From contig JAJEKV010000039.1 in NCBI GenBank assembly GCA_021234155.1, positions 3,576,745 through 3,640,744 of the forward strand: a stretch of 64,000 nt of DNA, given 5' to 3'. The number at the start of each line of letters is the position of its first letter. The first letter of the stretch is position 1. Of this stretch, positions 1-11,406 are shown piece after piece. The DNA comes from Isoetes taiwanensis. Lineage: Eukaryota > Streptophyta > Lycopodiopsida > Isoetales > Isoetaceae. A model generated the notes under the pieces. That model was not told the origin of the DNA. It did no database searches and saw nothing but the letters and a program-made list of their open reading frames with translations. The position numbers were made by a program, and so were the translations under genes.

Positions 1-1240
1 CATTTTCATATGAGGCAAAAACCTGGTTTGGCTGGATTTGGTGGAGGCGGAGATCTGCTCTGGTGTAAACCCGTTTTCTATAAAAGGCAGAAGCTAAAGA
101 AAGCTAAGGTCATATATGGATGCATTTGCAAGGCCGTTACTATATCTACAAATTTGCAAGCACGGTTATGGCCGCATGCATGGATCTTGAATCCGGCGGT
201 CATAGCTTCAAACCTGGCGATGCCTTGCAAGAATCTCTGCAAATACATGAGACTTCGACGATAAAAACAAATAGAAGCTGCCGAAAACAGAACAAACAAC
301 TGCATCTTGTCTAGAAAGAGAGGTGTTGCTTGCCACCATCGCCCCAGGACCTCCGAAATGCTCTGCACCTCAAAAGAATGCTCTGTCGCACAAGGGGACA
401 CAAATTTTGCTTCCCAAATACCATATTGTGGGTTCACGATATTTGGTCTGCCATTCTGGCAGTACCGGTGACCTGCTCCCGGGCCATTCTGGCAGTACCG
501 ATGACCCGCTCCCGGCTAACGCCGGTCGCGGGACCCCACCAGTACATGCCAGAATGGCATCTCAAATACCATGAACCCATACATTCTTACTCAAATCAAT
601 GCAAACAAGTACAAAACACTGAAATTTACAGAGTAAAACAAGGTGCTGCGCACGAAGGGTTGCCCTCCATAGCCGAATGGTGAAGTGGCCTAAGTAGCCA
701 CAAGTAGTCGTCATATGAGTAAGACAACTGCAAACTGGCATCCCCAGTCAACTTAAACTTCTGAGCAAAAACAGAGACCTCTAGTATTTCCTATTTCCTT
801 TCCACAAGCTTATTTTTCCACGACCCAAACAAATTCGTTTTGGATTGCTACTTAAGTTCTTCAAGGATAACTTCACACTTCCTTAGTGCTGCAGCTTGCT
901 CCAATCATGGGGCTGCTGGCCCGCTTCTTTATTCATCTCGCCAACACACTCTTCTCTGTTTCTACAATTCACATCTCAACGTACATTTTTTTTTCCATTC
1001 TACTGCAACATTTATACACGCTTCATACTCCCATTTTTTTGTCATGCTACTGTTCTCCTGGATCGATGGAGTAAGACATAGATATTTCACATAAGATCTC
1101 TTATGTGAATCGAATGAATCGATAAACATTTTTTGAGAGGCATTGGCGCATACCTCTATAGGGAATGCTAACCTAAGGAAGGCAGAAACGGTTCGAGTAC
1201 CAGCTACTAATATCACTAGAAACATTGGAAGAATTCCTTA
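1..1240. other. Non-coding start of window, no recognised gene
   Basis: Only short open frames occur here and none shows a family motif I recognise. The stretch holds a 33-bp tandem duplication (listed separately) and, at 640-672, a fragment shared with 7834-7862 that contains GGTGCTGCGCAC followed by GGGTTGCC. That match marks a dispersed repeat seen again near 7.8 kb. I see no splice-framed exon and no promoter I can defend. Confidence 0.5.
450..515. repeat. 33-bp tandem duplication with palindromic core
   Basis: Two adjacent 33-bp units (450-482 and 483-515) differ at two positions. Each begins with GCCATTCTGGC, itself nearly palindromic. The reverse complement GCCAGAATGGC occurs at 548-558, so the region can fold in alternative ways. 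Function unknown. Confidence 0.85.
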
Positions 1241-1440
1241 CCTGGGGAGTTTCCCCCAACTTTTCCTGCGTTAACGGGGGGTTAAAGAAACTTTACTTTA
1301 TTAGAACAAGTTAAGGTCAGATAGCAATAATTCCAAGCACTGATTCTTCTTTCAGTATTTGTGATGATCCTCGAATAATCATGTTCCTTCTTTTTCCTAG
1401 ACGGGCTGGGGAACTAGGAAGGAATAAAAAGAATAATATA

Positions 1441-1468
1441 TATGTGTCATTATTAATAATGACACATA
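1441..1468. repeat. Perfect 28-bp AT-rich palindrome
   Basis: The two 14-bp halves, TATGTGTCATTATT and its exact reverse complement, abut without spacer and sit in an AT-rich context. This could be a hairpin or the core of a small inverted-repeat element. No flanking target duplication is evident. Confidence 0.8.
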
Positions 1469-1554
1469 CATATACATATAATATCAAATAGAATCTGCTT
1501 TTGTTTTTTAGAGATCTAAGTTCCGAAGAGGTTAAATTTTTGAAATGTATGGTG

Positions 1555-1795
1555 TTCAAATGTAAATTCACATCTTTGTCTTTCAATCAAACTCATAACC
1601 TTGTTTTTCAACGTTGTAACCTGTCTCTTTGGCATACGGTTTTCAAATGTATTCACATCTTTGTCTTCCCCCAATAGCGTAAGCCCTTTTTTTTCCAACA
1701 TTGTAACTTATCCCTTTGGCATAAGGTTTTCAATGTAAATTCACATCTTTGTCTTCCAATAAGCCTTTTTTTAATGCCCATAACTTGTCTTTCTG
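1555..1795. repeat. Three-unit minisatellite, period about 87 bp
   Basis: Units begin near 1555, 1642 and 1729 with TTCAAATGTAAATTCACATC-like sequence and continue with a CTTTGTCTT segment, a run of T and a TTTGGCATA(A/C)GGT end. The third unit is incomplete. Units differ by substitutions and small indels, so the array is not recent. Confidence 0.8.
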
Positions 1796-1799
1796 CTAG

Positions 1800-2945
1800 A
1801 ACATTAGGCAAATATTATAGTTCTAGCTGTCTTGCAGGATTGCCTATAAGGGAGCTCGAGAAGCCTCACCATTTGTAAGTAAACATAAGCTTAATCCATG
1901 AAAATGAGCAGTACAAGCCAAACACATGACTTAATCAAACGATGCCACAAGTTATGAAGATGAGTTTCAGTTACCTTCTGCGAATGCAATACAATTACCA
2001 GGTCCATGCTGAGCAATCATATATAGACATAACATAACTACCCACAACATTGCTTCTAGAGCTTGCCAAGAGTTTAAAATTCAAGTATAGTTACAGCAAT
2101 ATAGCACAATAAAGCACACAGAAAAATTGTTCTCCATTGAGGAAGAAGCTCTTTGACAACCATTTGCTAGCAACATCATAGTTTTGGCACCACCAAATAT
2201 CTGTTTAAATTGGAATTTGGTATATGACAGGCCACACATAGTTGTAATTTCATGCAGTTATCTACCCTCCTTGCTACATACTTTCTTTTTGTTTGCCTTA
2301 GTTCTCACGTGGAATTTTGAAATGGAAGAGTCACAATGCTCAAATATGCAAATTCGAAGGCTAGATAGACTACAGATTCATACACCTTGTTTCATGTAGA
2401 GAAATCATGCCTCAGCACAATGCAATGAAACATCATCAAAGTGATCTCTAGAAGAGTAACTTGCAACCTTTAGTTCTTGCAAACATTGTTGTTGCCACTA
2501 GGTTCATGTGGGAACTGTTGCATGTGCAATCAGAGCAGAGCAGAAGAACCACAACTACCGTCACAAAGGTTAGAGAATAAAGTACAGTCCACTGTGACTC
2601 CCATAGTATGCCCCCAAGAATAAGGGCATTTCCAGGAATATCATAAATAACGTGTAAGTTTACATAGTTTAGTAACAAGGGTACCTTCCTGGTGAGGACT
2701 TCGTCTCAGGTACCTTCACCACAAGGATTCCTTTTCAGAGTCTCCTTTACTAGTGCTTGCAAACATTGCAACTTCTTTCTGTCTTCCTTGATAGTCATTT
2801 GCCCTATTTTGTTCTGAATTTACTCTATCAATAATCTTTGTATATCAGGTTTCCTCACTATATTTTCCACAGAACATTGCAGACAATTTACAGGACTATT
2901 TAAAGTTGGATTTAAACCCACCTGCAACCATTGATTGGAATCGTA
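1800..2945. other. Non-coding, nothing recognised
   Basis: AT-rich sequence with short frames only. I found no conserved protein motif on either strand, no long repeat and no RNA gene. Confidence 0.5.
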
Positions 2946-2949
2946 CTAT

Positions 2950-3745
2950 ACCAGGCTTTAACAACGAAATAAGCTTTCCACGTGCATTTGAATGGATATG
3001 TTCGACAAGCTGGTTTGGGAAAAAAATGAGATTAACAAAATCGTGCAGCATTGTACCTGCTTAGTAATGGTTTAGCAAGAAGCCTACCTGCTAGAACATA
3101 TGAAGAAACAAATGAATCCAGAATGTTGGAATACAAAAGAAGGATACCAAATGCTCTGCTTTAAAATATGTGGGAGGTTTTTTCTTAAATCCGCAATAAT
3201 ATAGTTGCATATGCCAAATCCACTGCCTTCTATCATGTTTGATTGAGGAGATCAAGATGCATCTGCCCCAACTCCTTCTCTGCAACAATGAAATAGGCTT
3301 TCCAGAATCATCAAGAACTACTATTAAAGTGGTTTGTGCATAATAGCTTCCTCTTCTACTGATGGATCTGCCACTATATATTGCTTTATACAAAGTGCAT
3401 GTGAGAAAATAGGGCACTGGATCTCGTGTGCGTTTGAATGGCTTTGCTGGATAAGCTGGTTTGGAAAAAGAAATGAATAACCAAATCATGCAGCATTGTA
3501 CCTCCTTAGCTATGATTTTGCAAAGAAAAAGGAAATTTAAAGGAAATTTGATCACCAAGAAGCTTACCTGCCAGAACCGTGAAGAAACAAAGGAATCCGG
3601 AATGCCAGATTGCAGAAGAGGGATACGAAAATGCTCTGCTCCAAATTTTGTGAAAAGCTTTCCCTTAAATCTGCAAGAACAGAGTTGCATATGCCAAATC
3701 CGCTGCCTTCTATCACCAGACTCATCTGCCCCAGCTCCTGCTCTG
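2950..3745. repeat. Diverged tandem duplication, unit about 480 bp
   Basis: 2950-3290 and 3430-3745 are two diverged copies of the same sequence. Shared landmarks are an AAGCTGGTTTGG-like block, a TGCAGCATTGTACCT block, a GAAGAAACAAA block and GTTGCATATGCCAAATCC. A 236-codon frame on the minus strand (3091-3801) spans both copies, but I do not recognise it, and its two halves align only weakly as protein. The segment between the units (3276-3420, minus strand) reads like coding sequence (TTLIVVLDDSGKPISLLQR) without a family match I can name. It may be an old gene-derived or transposon-derived segment. Confidence 0.6.
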
Positions 3746-3799
3746 GTATACATAACCCTGGCCTTCTTAACTATTGCCGTTACCATGGTGTAGCGGTTC

Positions 3800-4620
3800 A
3801 AAGTTTTTCACTCTAGGAGGTCCCAGAATTATGAAAATTCATGTTGATGCCTTTTTAGTCTGTAGATACTGGTATAATACTTCTGCATTTTGTATGATGG
3901 TTTTAAAGGAGCAATGTACTTCTTGTAAGATACAAAATATCGTCCAGAGAATCCATGGCCTTCATGTAAGAGCTAATGCGATGCCAAATCTGGGTAATCA
4001 GGGTCTGTAAATCTGTATCTTCAGGCACACCCTACAAAGGATCAGGCGTGTAATATGGAAAAAATAGTATTATTTATTAAATAGTCAGGTCCAGAAATTA
4101 AGAGGAGAAGTGATCCTAACCTCTTGTCAAGCTTAAGCAGTGTTCGAATTTAGTGTGAAACAAACTTGGTGTTAGAAGCTTCTCCAATAGGTTGGCTAAG
4201 GTAGTTTGAGAATAAAGTCTTTGGCTGCTATGTCTCAACCTTGATTGATACATTTATATTTTATCTGCTCTTGTAGAATATATGAACTGCCCTTTATTTT
4301 TACCCAGTTTGAGCTGCAGGAATTTAAGCTACAGAAATTCATCTGTGCCTATGGATGCAGACCAAAAGTGAAGATAAAATTAAGAAAGAAGCACCATAAT
4401 GAATGTTTTGGGTTGAAGCATACCTAAATTAACACTAAACTAATAGTCCATTGGTTGAAGCTTTTGTGAAAAAAAGCAATTTTCTAGCTATTGGATGCTG
4501 CCAAAAGATTTGATTTAATCATCACTCTTCACTCCGACATTCAACTCTTAGCAATGTATTAGAACGTAGCTACCATGCATCTTCTAAGCATTGTTAACAG
4601 TGCTACTCTGATGCCTATGT
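3800..4620. other. Non-coding, nothing recognised
   Basis: Only short frames without motifs. No repeat longer than simple A/T runs is evident. Confidence 0.45.
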
Positions 4621-4624
4621 AAGC

Positions 4625-4930
4625 TCCATCTAATAGGGGTTGCTTCAACAATAGCAAGTGCCATTGGCCCAGTGAGAGGCAAAGTGTCTAAGATAAGATC
4701 TTGCAGAAAAGAAAGGGATCCAACAGTGGTAGGAATCTTGCGAACTTAGCACCTGGATTATGGTTAAGATCAAGCAAAGTAAGCTTGGATATCTAAAATT
4801 GGCATGATACATTCAGTAACATCATTATCAGAAAGAGACAGATACTGAAGAATAGAAAGACGGAAAAGTGTAGAATGGATAAAACCTGTGAATTCATTGC
4901 TAAAAAGATGCAGAATCTTAAGCTAAGAAA
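4625..4930 (-). pseudogene. LRR receptor-like gene fragment
   Basis: Read on the minus strand, about 4930-4790 gives LKILHLFSNEFTGFIHSTLF followed by LSILQYLSLSDNDVT, and about 4740-4650 gives IPTTVGSLSFLQDLILDTL followed by PLTGPM. These are plant extracellular LRRs with the LxxLxLxxNxxTGxIP layout. The two parts lie in different frames and are separated by in-frame stops. There is no start, signal peptide, membrane segment or kinase domain in the neighbourhood. I infer a decayed fragment of a receptor-like protein or kinase. The exact subfamily cannot be told from two or three repeats. Confidence 0.6.
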
Positions 4931-5088
4931 ACCTTTTATTTCTCTGCCTACAGCTAATGCAAAGACAAACACCAGACTTTCAGAAGAGTTTTTACCTAGC
5001 ATTTGTTCTGCACCAAGGAATCTACACCAATGGATCTTGCACCAACTGAGAATGTGGTGATTCTAAGAATGGGTGATTCTTGGACAAT

Positions 5089-5101
5089 GAATCTTGGCCT
5101 T
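5089..5101. repeat. Left target-site duplication of the LINE
   Basis: GAATCTTGGCCTT here is repeated exactly at 7307-7319, directly after the poly(A) tail, which identifies both ends of the insertion. Confidence 0.85.
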
Positions 5102-6779
5102 AGCCCTTCACTGCAAATTGGAAGAGGCCAAGAATGCTAACATGATCCAGGGGCTAAACCTCCCTACTAATGAAGAGGGAATGGATCAAATTTTGAATGG
5201 GCATTTTGCAGATGACACCTTCATTCTAGTCTCTATGGATAATCAATCGATCATCAACACTCAAGCAATTCTGGAGAGGTTTGGCAATGTATCTGGATGC
5301 AAAATTAATCCCATTAAATCGAAGGTTATGACCAGGGATCAGGTAAAAGGAGAACAAACTGCTGATCTCCTTGGCTGTAAGTATATTCTCCCAACCAATT
5401 CTTCCAAGATTTTAGGTATCCCTTGTGCTCTTAAAGGTAGCCCCTCTGATATTTGGGCAGAGATTATCGAGAAGTTCCAGAAAAAGGTAGACAATCTAAA
5501 CTCTAAATATATCTCCAAACAGGGCAGAGCGATCATTGCTAACTCTGTCATTTCTTCATCCCATATTTATCAATCCTCTGTCATTCTGGCCCCCAAGAAG
5601 GTGTCCAATAAGTTGCAGAGCATTATTGGAAGATTCATTTCCTGCGGCCAAAACAGGAGATGCTGGGTTCCGGTAGCCATGTCGGAATGCTGTAAAAAGA
5701 AGATAGATGGCGGCCTTGGAGTTATTAATATTGAGAAACAGGGCCTAGCTCTGGCAGCCAAGTATCTGTTCAAAGCTGCTCATAATCTGATCAAGCACCC
5801 TATTTCCATCATCATCAGGCATTACCTTAGGAGATGCTGGTCCTTTGGCTGGAGGCAGCTAAGAGTAATTCTTCCTCACTCGATTTATTTTCCTTTTACA
5901 GCTCCCGGTTCCACTTCTAGCCTTATCAAAAGGTGGATCAGGGCTTGGAATCTGGTTAGAGGGGTGTTTGATTGGAAGGAAGGTCTTTCCATGGACCAGT
6001 CCATCTTTTGGAATCCAGCCATTCTTACTAACAATCCTACTCTTTGTTTAGCTTATCACTTCCCAGACCAGGCCAAGCTATGGGGTTCCAAGGGTGTTAT
6101 TCTGATCAGGGACATGTACAGGGAGGATGGGATCATCCCTTTCAGGGAGTCTGCCCTGGCTACAGAAGGGGAGGCGTGCGAGAATCTCTACAATAACGTC
6201 TGCACTACCTTACTCCAAGGATCCTGGTCCAATAGTGGGGACAACTAGAACTACCATGGAAAGACAGTGTTATCAGTCAAAATGGCTTACAGATTTCTCA
6301 CTAGGGATCTCTCTATGTCTATCCATGATAAATGGCAAGTTGATGCAGATAGGTGTGCGAGGAATCTCAAATTCATGTGGTCTAGCCCAATTTACCCCAA
6401 AATTAAGTCCTTTATGTGGCAATTGTGGCACAAGGCCCTGGCGACAAACAGCAAGAGATACAGAATGCAAATGGCTGATTCGGATGTCTGCCCGAGGTGT
6501 TTGGGTCAAAAAGAGGACGAGAACCACCTTTTTAGGGAGTGTTTGTGGTCAGAATGGGTGCTGGAATTAGCATCCAATTTTCTTGGCTATAACATCACGA
6601 CCACTAACTCTCTGGATTTCTTCTTACCTGACAATCCTAATGATTGGAGAGTCTATATTTTGCTATGGAGGATATGGAAAGGGCGTAACTCACTCATTTT
6701 CAACCAGGAGATTATTCACCCAGAAGCGGTCATCAAACAAATCATATATGACATTAACTGGATTTATGATGCCACTTAA
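5102..6779 (+). pseudogene. LINE ORF2 remnant: reverse transcriptase C-terminus plus zf-RVT
   Basis: One reading frame runs from the truncation point to 6779 and is broken only by a TAG at 6246-6248. The first part carries GHFADDTFIL, the FADD version of the reverse transcriptase catalytic motif, followed by SGCKINPIKSKV, the conserved block after the palm. After the stop the same frame continues with MAYRFLTRD and a zinc-binding reverse-transcriptase domain (KSFMWQLWHKAL, then CPRCLGQKEDENHLFREC). The combination is typical of plant L1-clade non-LTR retrotransposons. No methionine start is expected because the element is 5'-truncated. No RNase H domain is seen downstream. Confidence 0.88.
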
Positions 6780-7306
6780 TTTATACTTACAGCTCTTTGT
6801 TCGATTTCAGGAATCATCTATGTACTGGTGCGAAAAATCAAATGGAGAAGGACCGACCCTTTTACCAACATGGAATGGCTTAAGGTCTTCGGACCTCCAA
6901 ATCTGTTCGGGCATGAAGAACCATGCTTATGTAATTGCTGTTGTGACCAAAACTATGATGTCAAAAGAATCCTATTGTGCGAAGCCAAGGATAATACAGG
7001 AAGATTCAATATGGCCAAGGCGGGATCTTGCCTATGCAGATATTGCGTTCTTTCCATTATGGTCAAAGGGAGGGGTCGGAAAATCAGCAATTTCCATCTC
7101 AGATCCCCATTCTAGCAAACTGAAGTTCACCCTCTTTGATAGTTTCAGTAACTCTCAGGGGAAAATCATATTCCAGGACTTAATTGTTTTTATCTTTAAA
7201 ACTCTACTCCTTTTTATGTGACATGGGTTATACTTCCCTGTAAAAAGTAAAATTTTGTAACCTTTTACACTTATAAATATACATATCGGCCTTCAATCAA
7301 AAAAAA
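5102..7306 (+). mobile_element. 5'-truncated L1-type LINE insertion
   Basis: The insertion is bounded by identical 13-bp target-site duplications and ends in an A-rich tail (about 7299-7306). It retains only the C-terminal part of ORF2 (the end of the reverse transcriptase and the zinc-binding domain) and a 3' UTR. The endonuclease and most of the polymerase are absent. This is the usual product of incomplete target-primed reverse transcription. It inserted into non-coding DNA about 160 bp beyond the LRR fragment. The in-frame stop and the truncation make it immobile. Confidence 0.85.
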
Positions 7307-7319
7307 GAATCTTGGCCTT
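7307..7319. repeat. Right target-site duplication of the LINE
   Basis: Exact copy of the 13-bp sequence at 5089-5101, immediately after the A-rich tail. Confidence 0.85.
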
Positions 7320-9530
7320 CATCTGATTTGCGACCTTGCAAAAGTGGCCTACCCTGCACCAAAAAAGCCAAATGAAAATACGATTTTAGCTGCAAGCCCC
7401 AAAGATCTTTTATCTGTAGAGATCAGCAATAACCCAAACCCCGAAAAATATTGACGCGCAGTAGTAGGAGAAAGAGTCGGTTCCTCTTGTAGACGCATTT
7501 ACCCAACTTCTGGCTTAGATCCATCAGTATTGTGATAGCCGGAGCATTAGAAAAATGGTTTTCACAACATACATTTAGTCCACAGCACATATTGTTTATT
7601 ATTTGCCTGCACTTGCATCAGATTGAAGCGAGTTGCATTAGATCGGAGCTTCTCTGCTTTGCCTGTTACCCGGTTGAAACATCCCCTATCCATAACCCAG
7701 GTGACCGACAATTTATAGGAAACAATAGGTTTAGAGCAGTTACCAGTGTATCCTAGGTATATTCTAGCATATACCTAGGATATTCCAGAAACCCACATAA
7801 ACAAGGGTTTGCCCCCCTAGGGGCAACCCAAAACAAGGTGCTGCGCACAGAGGGTTGCCTCCAGTTTCCTGTGGTTAAATTGGCTTAAATCAAATTGTAT
7901 AGCATAAAAATTCTACTTCAAACCATACTGTCTTAGATTCCTGAACCCAACATGTGAACCATACTTATGATCATCAAATCCACCTTTAACGTTTTCTTGG
8001 AGGTGTCTCAATACTTCTGCATCGATACTTGCAATTTGGTTACACAACTGCTCATTTGAGACAAGTCCTCTTTCTTTGGGGAGAGCAACAAAAAAGGACA
8101 AACATTTTCCCCGAGATATCCTGGGGCACTCAGGTACCGGTCTACTTCTCACCTCTTTGCAAATTCATGCAACCAACAATTGCCCACTTAGACTTTATAG
8201 AATATAATGCACACAATCAAATTTGGAAAGAACTATAATTGTCCTATGAAGTGAAGGATCAATAGAATGTATATCATCCAGCCATAATGATGAGCACTAT
8301 GCTACACTGCTCTGCTGAAGAAATAGCAGCTTGTTTGGTGGAGCTATTAATGTTCGAACCATGGGAATTATGTCATCGAGTGTACTTTCTGGTTCACCTT
8401 TTTTTGCCTGGAATACCAAACAAAGGCATTGTGCTGTGACATATATCATCAAAGATTACAAGGTTATGCCTATGACATATACTATGTGTAAAAGCAGTGA
8501 TATATAAAAGTTAAAATACTTTTATCATCTAAATAGGAGCTTAGGTGCAACCATTTGAACACATTGTGTGGATTAAAATTAGAGATGCGATTAATAGAGA
8601 TGCTTTGAAAGTGCAGTCTGTGTTCTGAATATGTTTATGTATGAGCAAAGTTCTTTTTTCAGTGACTAGTGAACAATTTTGCAGCTTCAAAACTCTAGCC
8701 TAATAAACTTTAATCCTCTATGGTATAATGTTGTCTTAATAAATGGTATTGTTTAAAATGCGTTTCCTTCCTATCCTTGATCTACATGTAGTGGTAGGAT
8801 TTATACTAAATTTAACCATTCTGCTTGTGACTTATAAATCATGGCCATTTTACATAAATGACACCTATAATCAAAGCACTCAAAAGATGCAGCATCTTGC
8901 ATACCAAAAATTGCAAATGCAAATTGCTATTCATTGGAGCTAGACCTAGTAACTCTAAATTTATAGCTTGGAATAGGTTGGCTTTTAAAGCCACCCTTAA
9001 AACCGTCAACGTAAACAAATTCCTGTGAAATTTCCAGTTCCCTTGTCCACAACAATGCTTTAACATCAAAAAAGACTGTCACATAGTTTGATAATCTGTG
9101 AGTGCCATTCATATACAGACCAACAAATAATAACTCAATTCTAACACAGTGAAATGAAAACCAATAAACAAGAACAGCAACATTAATCTCTTGCTAGTTA
9201 TAAAGAGTGCAAAAAGTGTGTCTTTCACTTGAGTACGAATCAATCTGTTGGAGATTAGGAAGAGCAGATATAAGCTTGTCCTTGTAGGTTGGCTCAGATG
9301 CCTGCATCCAGATATACAAATTAAACAAATAGAAGGGTGCATCCTTCAGATAGAGATTAATGTATAATACATACACAAGGATTTCGCTCCAGATAAATGG
9401 TTAAAAGTGACTCCTTACAACCACATAGTACTTGGTTCTTCTATGTCTAGATAATTTTAGAAGCATAAATTTACCACTAGCATTAGCATTATCTTATCTT
9501 ATTCTTGGTAGCCTTTTAATCTTTGGTTAT
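7320..9530. other. Mostly non-coding, one unrecognised frame
   Basis: Contains the dispersed repeat at 7640-7862 (listed separately). A 79-codon minus-strand frame at 7913-8152 includes DAEVLRHLQENVKGGFDD and looks protein-like, but I cannot assign it. It has no neighbouring exon that I can connect. The rest is AT-rich without recognisable genes. Confidence 0.4.
7640..7862. repeat. Dispersed repeat with hairpin, copy A
   Basis: About 200 bp is related to 18,660-18,865. Both copies share ACCCGGTTGAAACATCC-like sequence, a GACCG(A/C)CAATTTA block, a hairpin and ACAAGGGTTTG. At 7752-7779 the hairpin has perfect 11-bp arms (CCTAGGTATAT and ATATACCTAGG) around a 6-nt loop. The end of copy A also matches 640-672. 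The short frame ending in AVTSVS is shared with copy B, which ends in AVTSIS; this probably reflects DNA similarity only. Confidence 0.75.
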
Positions 9531-9534
9531 TGTA

Positions 9535-9679
9535 CTTGGTGATGGGGCCTAGTCCCCAGGTTTTAGATGGGCTGTTGCCCTTGCATGTGCCGTCCCATAA
9601 CCCGTTGGGTTCCCGTGGACGTAAAAATTCATCTTATCTTATCTTATCTTATCTTATCTTATCTTATCTTATCTTATCT

Positions 9680-9709
<30 letters not shown>
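9535..9709 (+). mobile_element. Short retroelement 3' end with (ATCTT)n tail
   Basis: About 95 bp of GC-rich sequence containing three short stem-loops (GGGG/CCCC, GGGC/GCCC and AACCC/GGGTT) is followed by about 16 ATCTT units. The same GC-rich sequence, with GTCCCATAACCCG and a short ATCTT tail, lies on the minus strand at 25,798-25,930. There it follows an L1 ORF1p-like frame. I infer a strongly 5'-truncated non-LTR retroelement or SINE whose tail is a pentanucleotide microsatellite, not poly(A). Confidence 0.65.
9631..9709 (+). repeat. (ATCTT)n pentanucleotide microsatellite
   Basis: About 16 uninterrupted ATCTT units. Its position at the end of a dispersed retroelement-like sequence suggests a retroposon tail. 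Confidence 0.95.
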
Positions 9710-9711
<2 letters not shown>

Positions 9712-9842
9712 AGTAGGTATCAAATTGTCATTTAGCCAAAGATCTTTGAGTTTGAACATTGAACCCAAACAAATTTAATGCTTCAATAAGGTAATAAAAC
9801 TACTGGAAGTGAAAGTTGATTAGATGGACTAGATGATTAGAT

Positions 9843-9995
9843 TGCCACGGTTCTATTGCGATAGCAATAGAACCGACATTCCTTGGATGGGGACGCCCTT
9901 CCTCGTATCTCCTATTTATTTCGCCTCTTTTTTGTTTTAGTTTATCGGCGTTCTCTTGAGCTCCATTCATTTTTCCTTTTTGGCTCCACAAGTTT
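9843..9995. repeat. 153-bp direct repeat, left copy
   Basis: Matches 15,585-15,737 with a single difference that I can see. It begins TGCCACGG and contains a perfect hairpin at 9849-9874 (arms GGTTCTATTGC and GCAATAGAACC, loop GATA). Similarity stops abruptly on both sides. A degraded third copy lies near 43,175-43,310 in the duplicated segment. It could be the terminal repeat of a non-autonomous element occupying 9.84-15.74 kb, but I see no matching target duplication. Confidence 0.8.
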
Positions 9996-10976
9996 TCCTA
10001 TCACGAACAAAATCTATTCTTCTAGCGGGTAAGAGATTAGCTTTGCTTGGATGAGAATGATGGTGTGTGCGCCTTTGTGGATCGTCCTTTCCTTCGGTAC
10101 TATTGCATCTACTTCCCGTTCTTTGATTTTAGTTTATATTGTCATGCATCGGTTTTCCCCTTTTCTCTGATTTGATTTGGTGAATCTACGATGGATTTCC
10201 TCTTTCTCTGTTTTTTATTCGTGCTTACAAGCATCCTTTCTCCTTTCTCTGCTTGGTGGGTTTCATGGATCGTTTTCTATGTCGTTCCTTCTATGCCCAC
10301 AGCTTCTTTTTCGTTCCCCTGTTGACAAGATCTCTAAGGTTTTTCCCCGTCCTTGGTTGGATCGGTTCTGTGGATTTGTGTTGCACTCCCTCTATCTTTC
10401 TGATGTGTATTTCGGTGGCTGTGTTTTTTCGTGTTTCTATATGCCTTTAGTTTCGGATTATCCAGGCTCAGCTTTGCCCTCTGTGCTTTGGTCGAATCTT
10501 GCCAAGCATATTTATTTCTGATTTTTGTTCTATAACATATCGATTAGATTAGCTTACAGTTGTTTCGTGTGTTTGGATGGAATCGGCCCTATTGGGCATG
10601 GACGAGATGCTGGACGGAGGCTTTATCCTACTTATTGGGATTTATAGCATTTTCCATTCTTCTTCTGATGATTCGGGCAGTACCAGGTCGTGGATACTAG
10701 GCGTGAGTCATTCATCTCTGGTTCCTCGTCCTTCTAAAGCTAAGGTATTTCTCAAACTATCCTTTATCTTCAGATGGTTTTTGTATAAGGAAATACAGGT
10801 TTCGAGAAGCTCTGCAGCCTACGGATGTGAAGTCTTCTGGCTCCCAAGACAGAGGCCGCCTCATGTTCAGAGTGTTCCTTGCACCTTTCTTTACTGCTTG
10901 ACGGCCTTTAGGATATACATATTTGCTCGATTCTGCAAATGACCGCTGACTGTGAACATTTGTACTTTCCTGTAGC

Positions 10977-11066
10977 ATTCCGACTAAATTTCTAAGATCA
11001 CTGTTATTCCTGATTGTGGTGATTCCGACTAAATTTCTAAAATCACTGTTATTCCTGATTGTGGTG
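10977..11066. repeat. 45-bp tandem duplication
   Basis: Units 10,977-11,021 and 11,022-11,066 are identical except for one G/A difference. Each begins ATTCCGACTAAATTTCTAA. Confidence 0.95.
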
Positions 11067-11273
11067 ATTTGCACCTGATCTGTATCCAGTTGGGCCGATC
11101 CTGTATGTTCTTGTTCCATTTTCACAGAGTCCTCTGCTTGGCATCAACTCTGCCAAATCAAGCTTGTCCCCCGCACCTGATCATAGCCGCTGCAGTTGTG
11201 CTTAAGGCCTTCACATTCCTTAAAGCACCTTTCATGCCTCAATGGTTGGGCCATAGAAATCTTACCATGCAAC

Positions 11274-11330
11274 CGCTTCCGCTTCCGCTTCCGCTTCCGC
11301 CTCTGTAAAAACTTCCACTTCCGCTTCCGA
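11274..11330. repeat. Imperfect CTTCCG hexanucleotide repeat
   Basis: Several consecutive GCTTCC units, interrupted by a TCTGTAAAAA segment and then resumed. Confidence 0.85.
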
Positions 11331-11335
11331 ATCTG

Positions 11336-11406
11336 TCGCTGCCTCTTGTCTTGGGGATACCAGGTGCCTCCTTTTTTGCTGCCTCTTGACTTGGGGATAC
11401 CAGGAC
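11336..11406. repeat. Short direct duplication, spacing about 42 bp
   Basis: CTGCCTCTTG(T/A)CTTGGGGAT followed by ACCAGG occurs twice, separated by a T-rich spacer. Confidence 0.85.

Noticed and set aside
1180-1215. TTCGAGT-containing stretch as a tRNA T-arm
   Set aside because: No acceptor, D or anticodon arm can be folded around it.
9849-9874. Hairpin as a Helitron 3' end (a CTAA follows on the minus strand)
   Set aside because: The CTAA lies outside the repeated 153 bp and is not shared by the second copy, so it is not part of a conserved terminus.
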